Assembly (NCBI GenBank): GCA_020848855.1
Contig: JADLHH010000397.1
Span: 1-12,529 of the forward strand
Length of the DNA stretch: 12,529 bases
Reading direction: 5' to 3'
From: Anaerolineae bacterium
Lineage (GTDB): Bacteria > Chloroflexota > Anaerolineae > Aggregatilineales > Phototrophicaceae
The translations under genes were made by a program, and so were the position numbers. Of the stretch, positions 1 to 6,779 are shown one piece after another; positions within the stretch are counted from its first letter, which is position 1, and every line of letters starts with the position of its first letter. The notes beneath the pieces are model-generated. The model saw only the letters and a list, made by a program, of their open reading frames with translations. It made no database searches and had not been told where the DNA came from.

Positions 1-351
1 GCCTTCGTGAAACAGATCGACCGCCGCAATCTGGGATATGCTTTCGACGTCACCCATACCTACCAGATGGAGCAGGACCCGATGGTCTATCTCCGCGATC
101 TGCCATCTATCGAGCATGTACACGCCAGCGATTTCGACCTGGAGACGAGCCAGCGCCATACGCCGCCGGGACAGGGATCGGTTGACTGGGCGGCGATTAT
201 CGGCGCGCTGTGGGACAGAGGATTTGCCGGGAATTTCATCCTGGAACTGCTCCCCGAAACCCTGAAGCCCGACCCGGTAAAAGCGCTTCAGGATTGCACG
301 GCGCTGCTCAATCCGTTATTCGAACGCTGGCATAATCAGCCGGAAGCCTGA
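1..351 (+). CDS. Sugar phosphate isomerase/epimerase-like TIM-barrel protein, C-terminal part (5' truncated)
   Basis: This is the last 116 codons of a protein that enters from the left edge; the frame is open from base 1, so the ATG-like codon near base 7 is not a real start. The visible part matches the C-terminal half of the AP-endonuclease-2/xylose-isomerase-like family. It has a strand ending in HVHASD, then RHTPPGQGSVDW, then a G-x-x-G-x-x-x-LELLPE strand. In this family the His of HVHASD, the His before the PGxG loop and the Glu of the last strand usually bind the metal. Members isomerise or epimerise keto sugars, inositol intermediates or hydroxypyruvate in the cytoplasm. The substrate cannot be told from this fragment. 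A dehydrogenase follows after 29 bases on the same strand, so the two are probably co-transcribed and act on one sugar pathway. Confidence 0.8.
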   Translation, partial: AFVKQIDRRNLGYAFDVTHTYQMEQDPMVYLRDLPSIEHVHASDFDLETSQRHTPPGQGSVDWAAIIGALWDRGFAGNFILELLPETLKPDPVKALQDCTALLNPLFERWHNQPEA

Positions 352-380
352 TTTCGCGCGTGGATGCAACACAAGGTCGA

Positions 381-1403
381 ATGATGAAAGCTGCAAAATA
401 TCACGGGCAACGCAGCATCACCGTCGAGAACTTGCCGGAGCCAGCCTGTGGCGAGGGTGAGGTTCTGTTCGCGATGAAAGCGTGCGGTATCTGTGGAACC
501 GATGTCAAAACCTACGTTCGCGGGCATCCGCTCATCCCGCCGGGCAGCGTCCTGGGGCACGAGGTGACCGGCGTCGTGATCGAATCGCTGCATCCTGATT
601 TTGCGATTGGCGACCGCGTCGTCGCCGCGCCCTACGCGCCCTGCCTGTCGTGTGAAATGTGCCGTCGTGGGCACTTCAGCCTGTGCGAGAATCTCTTCGA
701 GTCTTCGATGGAACCCGGCGGATTTGCGGAAACCATCCGCGTGCCTAAGCGCATCGCCGATCAGGCGCTGTTGAAACTGCCCGATCACCTGGACTTCATA
801 ACCGCCTCGCTGACCGAGCCGCTGGCTTGCTGTTTTCACGGGCTGGAAGCGCTCGATTTGCAGGCTGGGCAGTCGCTGCTCATCATCGGCGACGGTCCAA
901 TGGGGCTGCTGCAGGCGGTGCTTGGTAAAGCGCTGGGAGCGTCGCCGGTCATCCTCAGCGGCATCACCCCGCACCGCCTGAGCTTTGCCCGCCAGGTTGC
1001 CGATGTCGTGATTGACGCTTCGACGCAATCCCTTGCCGACGAACTGAAGACCCATGTGCCCGCCGGTGTGGAAAAGGTCATCGTCTCGGTTGGCAATGCC
1101 GATGTCGTGGGCGAAGCGCTGCAGCTTGTGGCAAAAGGCGGCGCGGTGAATATCTTCGCCGGTATGCCAAAGGATGCCACGCTCTGGCTGCCGATCAACC
1201 GGATTCACTATGATGAAGTTCAGATTGTCGGCACTTTTGGTTTTGGTCCACAGCATTTTCGGCAGGCGCTGGACGTTCTGGCACAAAGCCGTGCCCCCCT
1301 GAAAGAGCTGTTCACGCACACCGTCAGTCTGGACGAGATTGATGCGGCGCTTCAGGTGGCGAGCCGTTACGAAGGGATCAAGGCGGTGGTCGTGGCGCAG
1401 TGA
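381..1403 (+). CDS. Zinc-dependent alcohol/polyol dehydrogenase (sorbitol/threonine dehydrogenase-like MDR)
   Basis: This 340-residue protein is full length for the medium-chain dehydrogenase family and should oxidise a secondary alcohol of a polyol, sugar or sugar acid with NAD(P). Visible marks are the catalytic zinc ligands C38 in CGICGTD, H60-E61 in LGHEVTG and E146 in TEPLAC. The structural zinc lobe has cysteines 88, 91, 94 and 102. A Rossmann motif G170-D-G172-P-M-G175 follows. Two ATGs are adjacent (381 and 384). An AAGG at 373-376 sits 7 bases before the second, so either could be used; an in-frame GTG at 360 has no good ribosome site. The gene follows the isomerase-like fragment by 29 bases and converges on the LarA-like gene, with 83 bases between the stops. 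TEPLAC with four structural cysteines favours sorbitol, threonine or galactitol dehydrogenase relatives. The exact substrate is unknown. Confidence 0.9.
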   Translation: MMKAAKYHGQRSITVENLPEPACGEGEVLFAMKACGICGTDVKTYVRGHPLIPPGSVLGHEVTGVVIESLHPDFAIGDRVVAAPYAPCLSCEMCRRGHFSLCENLFESSMEPGGFAETIRVPKRIADQALLKLPDHLDFITASLTEPLACCFHGLEALDLQAGQSLLIIGDGPMGLLQAVLGKALGASPVILSGITPHRLSFARQVADVVIDASTQSLADELKTHVPAGVEKVIVSVGNADVVGEALQLVAKGGAVNIFAGMPKDATLWLPINRIHYDEVQIVGTFGFGPQHFRQALDVLAQSRAPLKELFTHTVSLDEIDAALQVASRYEGIKAVVVAQ

Positions 1404-1486
1404 CCAGCACCCCGCAGCGAAATGCGTCGTTTTACGTCGTTCGTCACCCTGCGTGACAGCTTTGCCTCAGCCAAGCCGGGTCTTGC

Positions 1487-2713
1487 TTAGGGCGCGTGCT
1501 CCATCAGATTCCCGGCAGCGTCAAAGACCAGTTCGCGCGCCGAGCCGACGATCTCTAACTGATCCGATGCCGCGACTTCCGGCAGCAGTTCGGACGAGAC
1601 CCACAGCACCTCCAGGTCGAGCGTGCTGCGAATCATCGCCACGCGGGCGTGTGCCGGATCGGCTACCCCGCCAAGCCCGGCTTCGATTACCTCACGGTCT
1701 GAAGCGAGCGTGATGGGAATCTTCGCGCCCGCCAGATTGCGCGAGGTCAGGCAGTTGACATACGTCGCCTGCAGGTCGATCTTGTCGTACAGGCGGCGCG
1801 TGATCAGATCGACGTGCCCGACGCCGATAGCGTTGCCGTGACTGTTCTCAGTCAGGTCGAGCGCACAGATGACGGCGAAGTTGGGCTGAGGCGTACCGCC
1901 CGTCCGACGCCACATGCCGACGACGTTCAGGTCGACGCCGGTTCCGCTGATGTCCTTGCCCATCTGCTCGATGATCAACAGGTCGAGCGGGTCGAAAGGC
2001 ACTTTGGGCAGCAACCGACGCGCCTGATCCAGCAGTTGCGGCTCATCAGTCTCGATATCGGCAGCGCGCAGAACACGGATGATCGCCGGTTGGTGGTATC
2101 CGTTCTCGACGATGCCAACGCCTGCAATAATCGGCAGCCGGTCGATCACCACCCGCGCCACCGACGGAATCGCTTCGGCGATACCGCGCTGGTGCATGAC
2201 TGTCGCGCCCGCCCATTTCCCCAGACCAACCGAGAGCATCTTGAATAATCCGCTTTCCCAGCGTGCCTTGAATGCGGTGTGTTCCTTGATGCGATTGACG
2301 ATAATGATTCCGTCGGCGCTGGCGGCGTGCTGATCGACATAAACCGGGATGCCATCCGCGCTCGTGCCGATCTGCACGGTTTCCATGCTGCTCAGGATCG
2401 GGATGCCAAGCGCCCCCAAGCCGTAGCCTTCCAGGACTTCGCGCTGTCCTTCGGCAGTACCCCCGCCGTGACTGCCCATCGCCGGAAACAGAAACAGTTC
2501 CGCGCCCAATGCCTGTATTTCGCTCACCAGCGTCTGCACAACCTCGAACATGCTGCTGATTCCGCGACTGCTCAACCCGATCGCGATGCGCATCCCTGGG
2601 CGGACACAGTCGGCGAGCGGCAGATTCGCCAATCCTTTCCTGACTTCGGCAGGAACATCCGGGATGGACTGCTGCGAAAGCTTTTGATGAACAGGTGTCA
2701 GCCACAGATTCAT
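1487..2713 (-). CDS. LarA-like (DUF2088) 2-hydroxyacid racemase/epimerase homologue
   Basis: This 408-residue protein matches the LarA N-terminal (DUF2088) family. LarA of Lactobacillus plantarum is a nickel lactate racemase with a pincer cofactor bound to a lysine; relatives act on other 2-hydroxyacids. Seen here: GSHGGGTAEGQ at residues 80-90 with H82, IKEHT with H145, K158 in GLFKM and H174 in VMH. K158 and H174 are 16 apart, the same spacing as the cofactor lysine K184 and nickel ligand H200 of LarA as I recall them; H82 and H145 may match catalytic H108 and H174. The LarA Asp of SDHTRP is not conserved, but R50 lies where its Arg should be. The start is ATG at 2713 with an AGGA about 9 bases upstream. 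It is the last gene of the minus-strand operon, 132 bases after the HpcH aldolase. Its substrate is inferred to be a 2-hydroxyacid from this pathway. Confidence 0.82.
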   Translation of the reverse strand: MNLWLTPVHQKLSQQSIPDVPAEVRKGLANLPLADCVRPGMRIAIGLSSRGISSMFEVVQTLVSEIQALGAELFLFPAMGSHGGGTAEGQREVLEGYGLGALGIPILSSMETVQIGTSADGIPVYVDQHAASADGIIIVNRIKEHTAFKARWESGLFKMLSVGLGKWAGATVMHQRGIAEAIPSVARVVIDRLPIIAGVGIVENGYHQPAIIRVLRAADIETDEPQLLDQARRLLPKVPFDPLDLLIIEQMGKDISGTGVDLNVVGMWRRTGGTPQPNFAVICALDLTENSHGNAIGVGHVDLITRRLYDKIDLQATYVNCLTSRNLAGAKIPITLASDREVIEAGLGGVADPAHARVAMIRSTLDLEVLWVSSELLPEVAASDQLEIVGSARELVFDAAGNLMEHAP

Positions 2714-2845
2714 GCAATCGATTCCTGTCGGAGCCTACTCGGAGCCGAGGATGGCGATCTGGCTTCTCCGCGCCGGGCGTGAAGGGACGATCCTATATAG
2801 TCAGAATGTCTGCTGTCGCGTATCTCCCGGACAGTATGCCACCTT

Positions 2846-3610
2846 TTAGTCCAAACCGCTCTTGAGTTCAGTGTTCAGCGTTTCGAACGCCCGGCGGATT
2901 GGGTGCATACTGGAGGTCAGAAAGCAGTGAACGCCGTGCGTGCGCCAGAAGCCCATATCGGCAGCGGAAAACGCGCTGGTGGAAAGGTAGGCGCGCCCCG
3001 CGATCGTGTCAATCGCCCGCCGGATCGCGTCACGGACGGGCTGCGCGTCCTGCTGACCGAAGTAGCCCAGCGACTGCGAGAGATCGCCGGGACCGAAGAA
3101 AAGCATATCGATCCCCGGAACGGCGGCAATGGCATCGATATTATCCAGCGCCTCCCGCGTTTCGATCTGCAAAATGAGAAGCGTTTCGCGGTTAGCAAGC
3201 TCCGCATACTGGTGGATGGGTACAGCACCATAATTCGCCGCGCGGGTCGCGTTCGAGAAGCCGCGCTGCCCGATGGGCGCAAACTTTGCCTCATCCACCA
3301 GCCGTCGAGCATCGTCCGCTGTGTTACACATCGTCACCTGAATCCCGCCCGCGCCCATCTCCAAAGCGGGCAGAATGTAGCCGCGCTCGTGGCTGGGAAT
3401 ACGGACTATGGGCGTAATACCCGCCGCATCGGCGGCGAGGATCAGCGTAGGCAGGTTGTGAAAGGCAGCGCCATGCTCGCAGTCGAGCATAACGTAATCA
3501 AAGCCAGCCAAGCCGATGATTTCGACCAGCCAGGGCGAGTCGATTTGCAGATTGACGCCAATCGCGGTTTCACCGCTATTCAGTTTCTGACGCACTCGGT
3601 TAGTTCGCAT
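2846..3610 (-). CDS. HpcH/HpaI family class II aldolase (2-keto-3-deoxy-sugar-acid aldolase type)
   Basis: This 254-residue protein has the normal family length. The family cleaves 2-keto-3-deoxy (or 4-hydroxy-2-keto) acids to pyruvate and an aldehyde with a divalent metal, in the cytoplasm. Key residues fall almost exactly where HpaI has them: H46 in LDCEHGA as general base, R70 in PIVRIP for pyruvate binding, E150 in QIET and D176 in FFGPGDLS as metal ligands. The loop GQRGFSNATRAANYG at 114-128 is also typical. HpaI, GarL and RhmA/YfaU are the best-known relatives; I cannot choose between them. The ATG at 3610 lies 11 bases inside the 3' end of the upstream BNR gene and only a weak GGA precedes it, so translation is probably coupled. 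It gives the operon a second aldolase, chemically distinct from the Schiff-base enzyme at 8521-9426. Confidence 0.92.
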   Translation of the reverse strand: MRTNRVRQKLNSGETAIGVNLQIDSPWLVEIIGLAGFDYVMLDCEHGAAFHNLPTLILAADAAGITPIVRIPSHERGYILPALEMGAGGIQVTMCNTADDARRLVDEAKFAPIGQRGFSNATRAANYGAVPIHQYAELANRETLLILQIETREALDNIDAIAAVPGIDMLFFGPGDLSQSLGYFGQQDAQPVRDAIRRAIDTIAGRAYLSTSAFSAADMGFWRTHGVHCFLTSSMHPIRRAFETLNTELKSGLD

Positions 3611-4754
3611 AAGAAGAATCCGTTTCGTCCAGCAGCCATTGGATGGGGATGTGCATCAGCTTAAGCGACCGCGCGCCGAAGGGATCGGCAGCGTCGGACA
3701 CATAATACGTGACCAGCGCGGTTTCGCCGACGAACAAACAGCTCGGATACGCGTAGGTAAAACCGGGATCAGCTTCGATGATCTTGCGCCGGTTCGGAAG
3801 CCAGCTCGCGCCGCCGTCCGTACTGATGGCGCACGCCAGCGGGCATCGAACCCCACCCATCGGCTCGCGCCAGTCATAATGCCAGTTCCAGATCAGCAGC
3901 AGCGCGTCGCTGCCCGGCAGCCGCCGGATGATCGACGGCGCGACCGGCGCGACCACCTCCATCGAGCGCAAACCCGACCACGACTCGCCGCCGTCGTGCG
4001 ACTCGGCGCGAAAGATCGTGCCCATCGCCGTGCGCATGATCAACAGCAGGCTGCCGTCGGCGCGCTCGACCGCATCCGCCTCCCACGCCCCGGACTCGCC
4101 CGACGAAGCAACACGCGGAAGCTCCAGTGGGCTGCTCAACTGCCAGTGAGCGCCGCCGTCGTCCGACCACGCGACGCGGGTGTACAGGTAATGACTGTGC
4201 CAGTCGTCAGTCCCGTGTATGGGCGCGATCAGCCGTCCATTCCGCAGCACGGTCAGCCGGTCGTTACAGCCGGTTTGGTAGCCCTGGTGCGTGATCAACA
4301 CCGGCGCTGACCAGGTTTTGCCCTCGTCATCCGAGCGGCGAAACACCCGGTATGCCTCGGTGGTCGATTCACGTTGGTTGTAAACCAAACCCAGCCCACC
4401 GTCCGGCAGGCGCGCCAGCGATGGGTTCATCACGTTCAGTCCCGCTGTGTTCTCGACCAGCATGTGTTCGTCATGCCAGCTTTGACCGCCGTCACTGGAA
4501 ACTATGCCAACGATGGACGAGCCTGCGTTGTCGCTCTCCAAATCATGCCCCGGCAAGCCAGAGGCATGGTCGGTAGGGCTGGTCGGATGCGGCTTGCGGT
4601 TCAGGCTTTCGAAGCGCGACCACGCCAGCAGAATATCACCGTTAGTAAGCTGGACGGCGGTCGCCTCGTCGTTTCGCGGATAGGCGGCGCTGGCAGCGAC
4701 GATGATCTGCCCGCGCGGGCAAGCCGGCGCGTTCAACCGACCAGACTGCGCCAA
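3600..4754 (-). CDS. BNR/Asp-box sialidase-like protein, probably a cytoplasmic glycoside-processing enzyme
   Basis: This 384-residue protein carries five Asp-box motifs (S-x-D-x-G-x-x-W) starting at residues 86, 141, 197, 252 and 311. The 55-59 residue spacing is that of sialidase-type beta-propeller blades. The N-terminal strand has PRNDEAT followed by NGDILLAWSRFE, as in the BNR_2 group often named exo-alpha-sialidase. A classical FRIP/YRIP motif is not seen. There is no signal peptide or membrane segment, so it should stay in the cytoplasm. The start is TTG at 4754. It is supported by AAGGAGG in the last codons of the upstream permease, 9 bases before the TTG, and by a 4-base gap after the permease stop. 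It overlaps the aldolase gene by 11 bases. True sialidase activity is not shown; hydrolysis or lyase action on an imported oligosaccharide is an inference from context. Confidence 0.82.
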   Translation of the reverse strand: MAQSGRLNAPACPRGQIIVAASAAYPRNDEATAVQLTNGDILLAWSRFESLNRKPHPTSPTDHASGLPGHDLESDNAGSSIVGIVSSDGGQSWHDEHMLVENTAGLNVMNPSLARLPDGGLGLVYNQRESTTEAYRVFRRSDDEGKTWSAPVLITHQGYQTGCNDRLTVLRNGRLIAPIHGTDDWHSHYLYTRVAWSDDGGAHWQLSSPLELPRVASSGESGAWEADAVERADGSLLLIMRTAMGTIFRAESHDGGESWSGLRSMEVVAPVAPSIIRRLPGSDALLLIWNWHYDWREPMGGVRCPLACAISTDGGASWLPNRRKIIEADPGFTYAYPSCLFVGETALVTYYVSDAADPFGARSLKLMHIPIQWLLDETDSSYAN

Positions 4755-4758
4755 AACG

Positions 4759-5697
4759 CTAGACCTCCTTCATGCGCGGGTCGAGCGCATCGCGGATGCC
4801 GTCGCCGACGAAGTTGATGCACAGCACCGACACCGCGATCATAAAACCGGGCGGTATCCAGAACCAGGGCATGTTCGCGAGTACGGACAGCGACTGCGCC
4901 TCGTTCAGCATCGCGCCCCATGTCGGCGTAGGGGGGCGGACGCCCAGCCCCAGAAAGCCCAGCGCCGCCTCGGACAGAATCGCCGAAGCAACGCCGAAGC
5001 TGGCTGCGACAATTACCGGCGCGAGCAGGTTCGGCAGCAGATGCCGGAACATGACGCGCACGGGAGGCGCGCCAATCGTGTAGGCGGCAAGCACGTACTC
5101 GTTCTGCTTGACCGTCAGCACCTGACCGCGCACCAGCCGCGCAATCCCCGCCCAGCGGCTCAGCGCGATGGCGAGAATGATATTCACCAGACTGGGCTGC
5201 GTGATCGTCACCAGCATCAGCACGAGCAGCAGCGTTGGGAGCGACATCATCGTGTCGGCGATCCGCATGATCAGCGCATCGATCCAGCCTCCATAATAGC
5301 CGGAGACGAGACCCAGAATCGTCCCGAACGTGATATAGATGGCGACCGAGCCAATGCCGACGACCAGCGAGATGCGCGACCCGTAAACGAGCCGCGCGAA
5401 CACGTCCCGTCCCGCCGTATCCGTACCCAGCAGGTACTCGGCGCTTGGCGCTTTCCCCAGCGCGCGCAGGTTGGTGCTGAACGGGCTGTTGGTCGCAATC
5501 AGCGGCGCGAAAATCGCCACCAGAACAATCAGGATCAGGACGATCAAGCCAATGACCGCCAGCCGATTGCGCAGAAAGCGGCGCAGGATGCGCCTGCGCT
5601 GGGTATTTTCCGCCCTTAGATGCGTCACCGATAACGCCGGCACATCCGACGCATGAGGTTCTGTCCGGGGCTTACGTTGGGAAAAAGTCTCAGACAT
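4759..5697 (-). CDS. Opp/Dpp-type ABC transporter permease, DppC-like
   Basis: This is an inner-membrane permease of 312 residues from the ATG at 5697. An in-frame GTG at 5715 would add six residues (MPTELT); I prefer the ATG, although neither has a strong ribosome site. The protein has a cytoplasmic N-terminus followed by FLRNRLAVIG and a hydrophobic first segment, as in OppC N-terminal domains. Several further hydrophobic segments follow. The EAA-type loop runs from NEYVLAAYTIGA to RHLLPNLLAP, followed by EAALGFLGLGV and PTPTWGAML. The C-terminus DALDPRMKEV is usual for DppC. It pairs with the DppB-like permease just upstream. Its last codons (AAG GAG GTC) also form the ribosome site of the next gene. 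Such systems import peptides, but many in carbohydrate operons carry oligosaccharides or sugar acids. Confidence 0.93.
   Translation of the reverse strand: MSETFSQRKPRTEPHASDVPALSVTHLRAENTQRRRILRRFLRNRLAVIGLIVLILIVLVAIFAPLIATNSPFSTNLRALGKAPSAEYLLGTDTAGRDVFARLVYGSRISLVVGIGSVAIYITFGTILGLVSGYYGGWIDALIMRIADTMMSLPTLLLVLMLVTITQPSLVNIILAIALSRWAGIARLVRGQVLTVKQNEYVLAAYTIGAPPVRVMFRHLLPNLLAPVIVAASFGVASAILSEAALGFLGLGVRPPTPTWGAMLNEAQSLSVLANMPWFWIPPGFMIAVSVLCINFVGDGIRDALDPRMKEV
4763..4769 (-). promoter_or_regulatory. Ribosome binding site of the BNR gene, inside the DppC-like coding end
   Basis: The minus strand reads AAGGAGGTCTAGCGTTTTG: the last permease codons and the TAG stop contain AAGGAGGT, followed after 9 bases (counted from AAGGAGG) by the TTG start of the BNR gene. 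This site is what supports the rare start codon. Confidence 0.75.
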
Positions 5698-5733
5698 CGT
5701 GAGTTCCGTTGGCACACGCGCGCGATGCCATCT

Positions 5734-6693
5734 TTACTGGTATCGCACCCGCGGATCGACCACCGCATACAGCAGGTCCACAAATAAGTTGACAATCATT
5801 ACCACCACACCGATAACCAGCACAATCCCCATCACAACCGGGTAATCGCGCGCGTTGATGGCGCTGACGGTCAGGCTCCCCATGCCCGACCACGAGAAGA
5901 TGATCTCCGTGATAATCGCACCGGTGATCAGCAGCGGCAGGGCAAGCCCGATAACCGTCAGCACCGGGATCAGCGCGTTGGGCATGATGTGCCGCAGCAC
6001 AACGCGGTTCTCGCGCAACCCCTTCGCCCGCGCCGTCGTCACGTAATCGTCGTGAAGCACTTCCAGCACCGCCGAGCGCGTTTGCCGGGCAAACATGCCG
6101 ATGAACTGAAGCGACAACACCACCACCGGCAGGATGAGATGCCGAATGCGATCCTCGACGGTATCGACCCCCGGCGTCAACATGCCGGCGGAAGGCAGCA
6201 CCCGAAGCTTGACCGCGAAGACGTAGATCAGAATCAGCGCCAGGTAGAAGTTTGGGAACGACCACGCGCCATAACTGAACACCGAGATCACATAGTCGAG
6301 CATCGAATACTGACGGAGACCAGACACCAGCCCCACCGATACCCCGACGAAAATGGCGAGCAGCAGCGCCAGTCCGCCGATCTGTATCGTCGGTCCCAGG
6401 CGTTCGCCGATGACGATAGCAACCGGACGGCTGGTGACGAACGAATAGCCGAGATTTCCCTGTATTACCTCGCCCAGCCAGTCGATATACTGTACCGGCA
6501 GCGGCTGATCCAGACCCAGCGCCCGCCGCCGCGCTTCGAGCATCTCGCGTCCACCCTGATCAAGCAGCGTGGGGTCGATCATCGCATCCACGATGTCGCC
6601 GGGCGCGAGGCTGATAAAAAGGAACCCGATCATCGTCAGCAGAAGCAGCGTTGGAATCGACTGCACCGCACGGCGAACCAGATAGTTCCGCAT
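5734..6693 (-). CDS. Opp/Dpp-type ABC transporter permease, DppB-like
   Basis: This 319-residue permease has the usual DppB architecture. The N-terminus (MRNYLVRRAVQSIPTLLLL) leads into the first membrane segment, followed by FISLAPGD. The large periplasmic or outer loop contains ALGLDQPLPVQYIDWL and GNLGYSF. The EAA loop DYVTTARAKGL to RHIMPNALIPV contacts an ATPase in this family. IIFSWSGMG and the terminal DPRVRYQ are also typical. The ATG at 6693 follows a GGGGA about 8 bases upstream. It should form a heterodimer with the DppC-like protein encoded 36 bases downstream. A strong hairpin lies between this gene and the binding-protein gene, which would let the operon make more binding protein than permease. 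Confidence 0.94.
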   Translation of the reverse strand: MRNYLVRRAVQSIPTLLLLTMIGFLFISLAPGDIVDAMIDPTLLDQGGREMLEARRRALGLDQPLPVQYIDWLGEVIQGNLGYSFVTSRPVAIVIGERLGPTIQIGGLALLLAIFVGVSVGLVSGLRQYSMLDYVISVFSYGAWSFPNFYLALILIYVFAVKLRVLPSAGMLTPGVDTVEDRIRHLILPVVVLSLQFIGMFARQTRSAVLEVLHDDYVTTARAKGLRENRVVLRHIMPNALIPVLTVIGLALPLLITGAIITEIIFSWSGMGSLTVSAINARDYPVVMGIVLVIGVVVMIVNLFVDLLYAVVDPRVRYQ

Positions 6694-6718
6694 TCAGACG
6701 TTCCCCAACTTGACGCAA

Positions 6719-6772
6719 CCAGAACCAGGTGCATTGGGGATGGGGCGCTGGACTGCCCCATCCCAGAACCAG
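6719..6772. repeat. 10-base direct repeat CCAGAACCAG flanking the hairpin
   Basis: CCAGAACCAG occurs at 6719-6728 and again at 6763-6772, on either side of the hairpin (the second copy overlaps the last 2 bases of its stem). The 34 bases between them contain most of the stem-loop. This could be chance, or a trace of a small repeat or insertion. Confidence 0.5.
6737..6764 (-). promoter_or_regulatory. Strong intergenic hairpin between binding-protein and permease genes
   Basis: A perfect 10-base inverted repeat, GGGATGGGGC and GCCCCATCCC, encloses an 8-base loop. It lies just after the binding-protein stop and 44 bases before the DppB-like start. No U-run follows, so it is not a standard terminator. 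Its place matches hairpins that protect binding-protein mRNA from 3' decay or cause partial termination, lowering permease expression. This role is inferred. Confidence 0.65.
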
Positions 6773-6779
6773 ATTTCAG

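Noticed and set aside
35..42. Copy of the operator half-site GATATGCT in the first gene (another, AGCATATC, lies near 3108 in the aldolase gene)
   Set aside because: Single 8-base matches inside coding sequence are expected by chance in a window of this size, and neither forms a palindrome.
336..1319. Long minus-strand open frame opposite the Zn-dehydrogenase
   Set aside because: It is antisense to a gene with clear family motifs, has an R/H/Q-rich composition and no recognisable domain; it is a by-product of high GC.
1404..1486. Possible bidirectional terminator between the convergent dehydrogenase and LarA-like genes
   Set aside because: Only weak stems are visible (TCAC/GTGA; a bulged CCAAGC/GCTTAGG that runs into the stop codon) and no T-run follows, so no terminator is claimed.
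2714..2845. Possible promoter for the LarA-like gene: TATATA (2799-2794, minus strand) in the 132-base gap
   Set aside because: No acceptable -35 lies 16-18 bases upstream. Short repeats (CGGAGCC twice, CTGTC/GACAG) are too weak to call. Read-through from the aldolase gene is the simpler view.
4702..5619. Long plus-strand open frame opposite the DppC-like permease
   Set aside because: Its R/Q/H/D-rich low-complexity composition is typical of antisense reading of a membrane protein; the permease is unambiguous.
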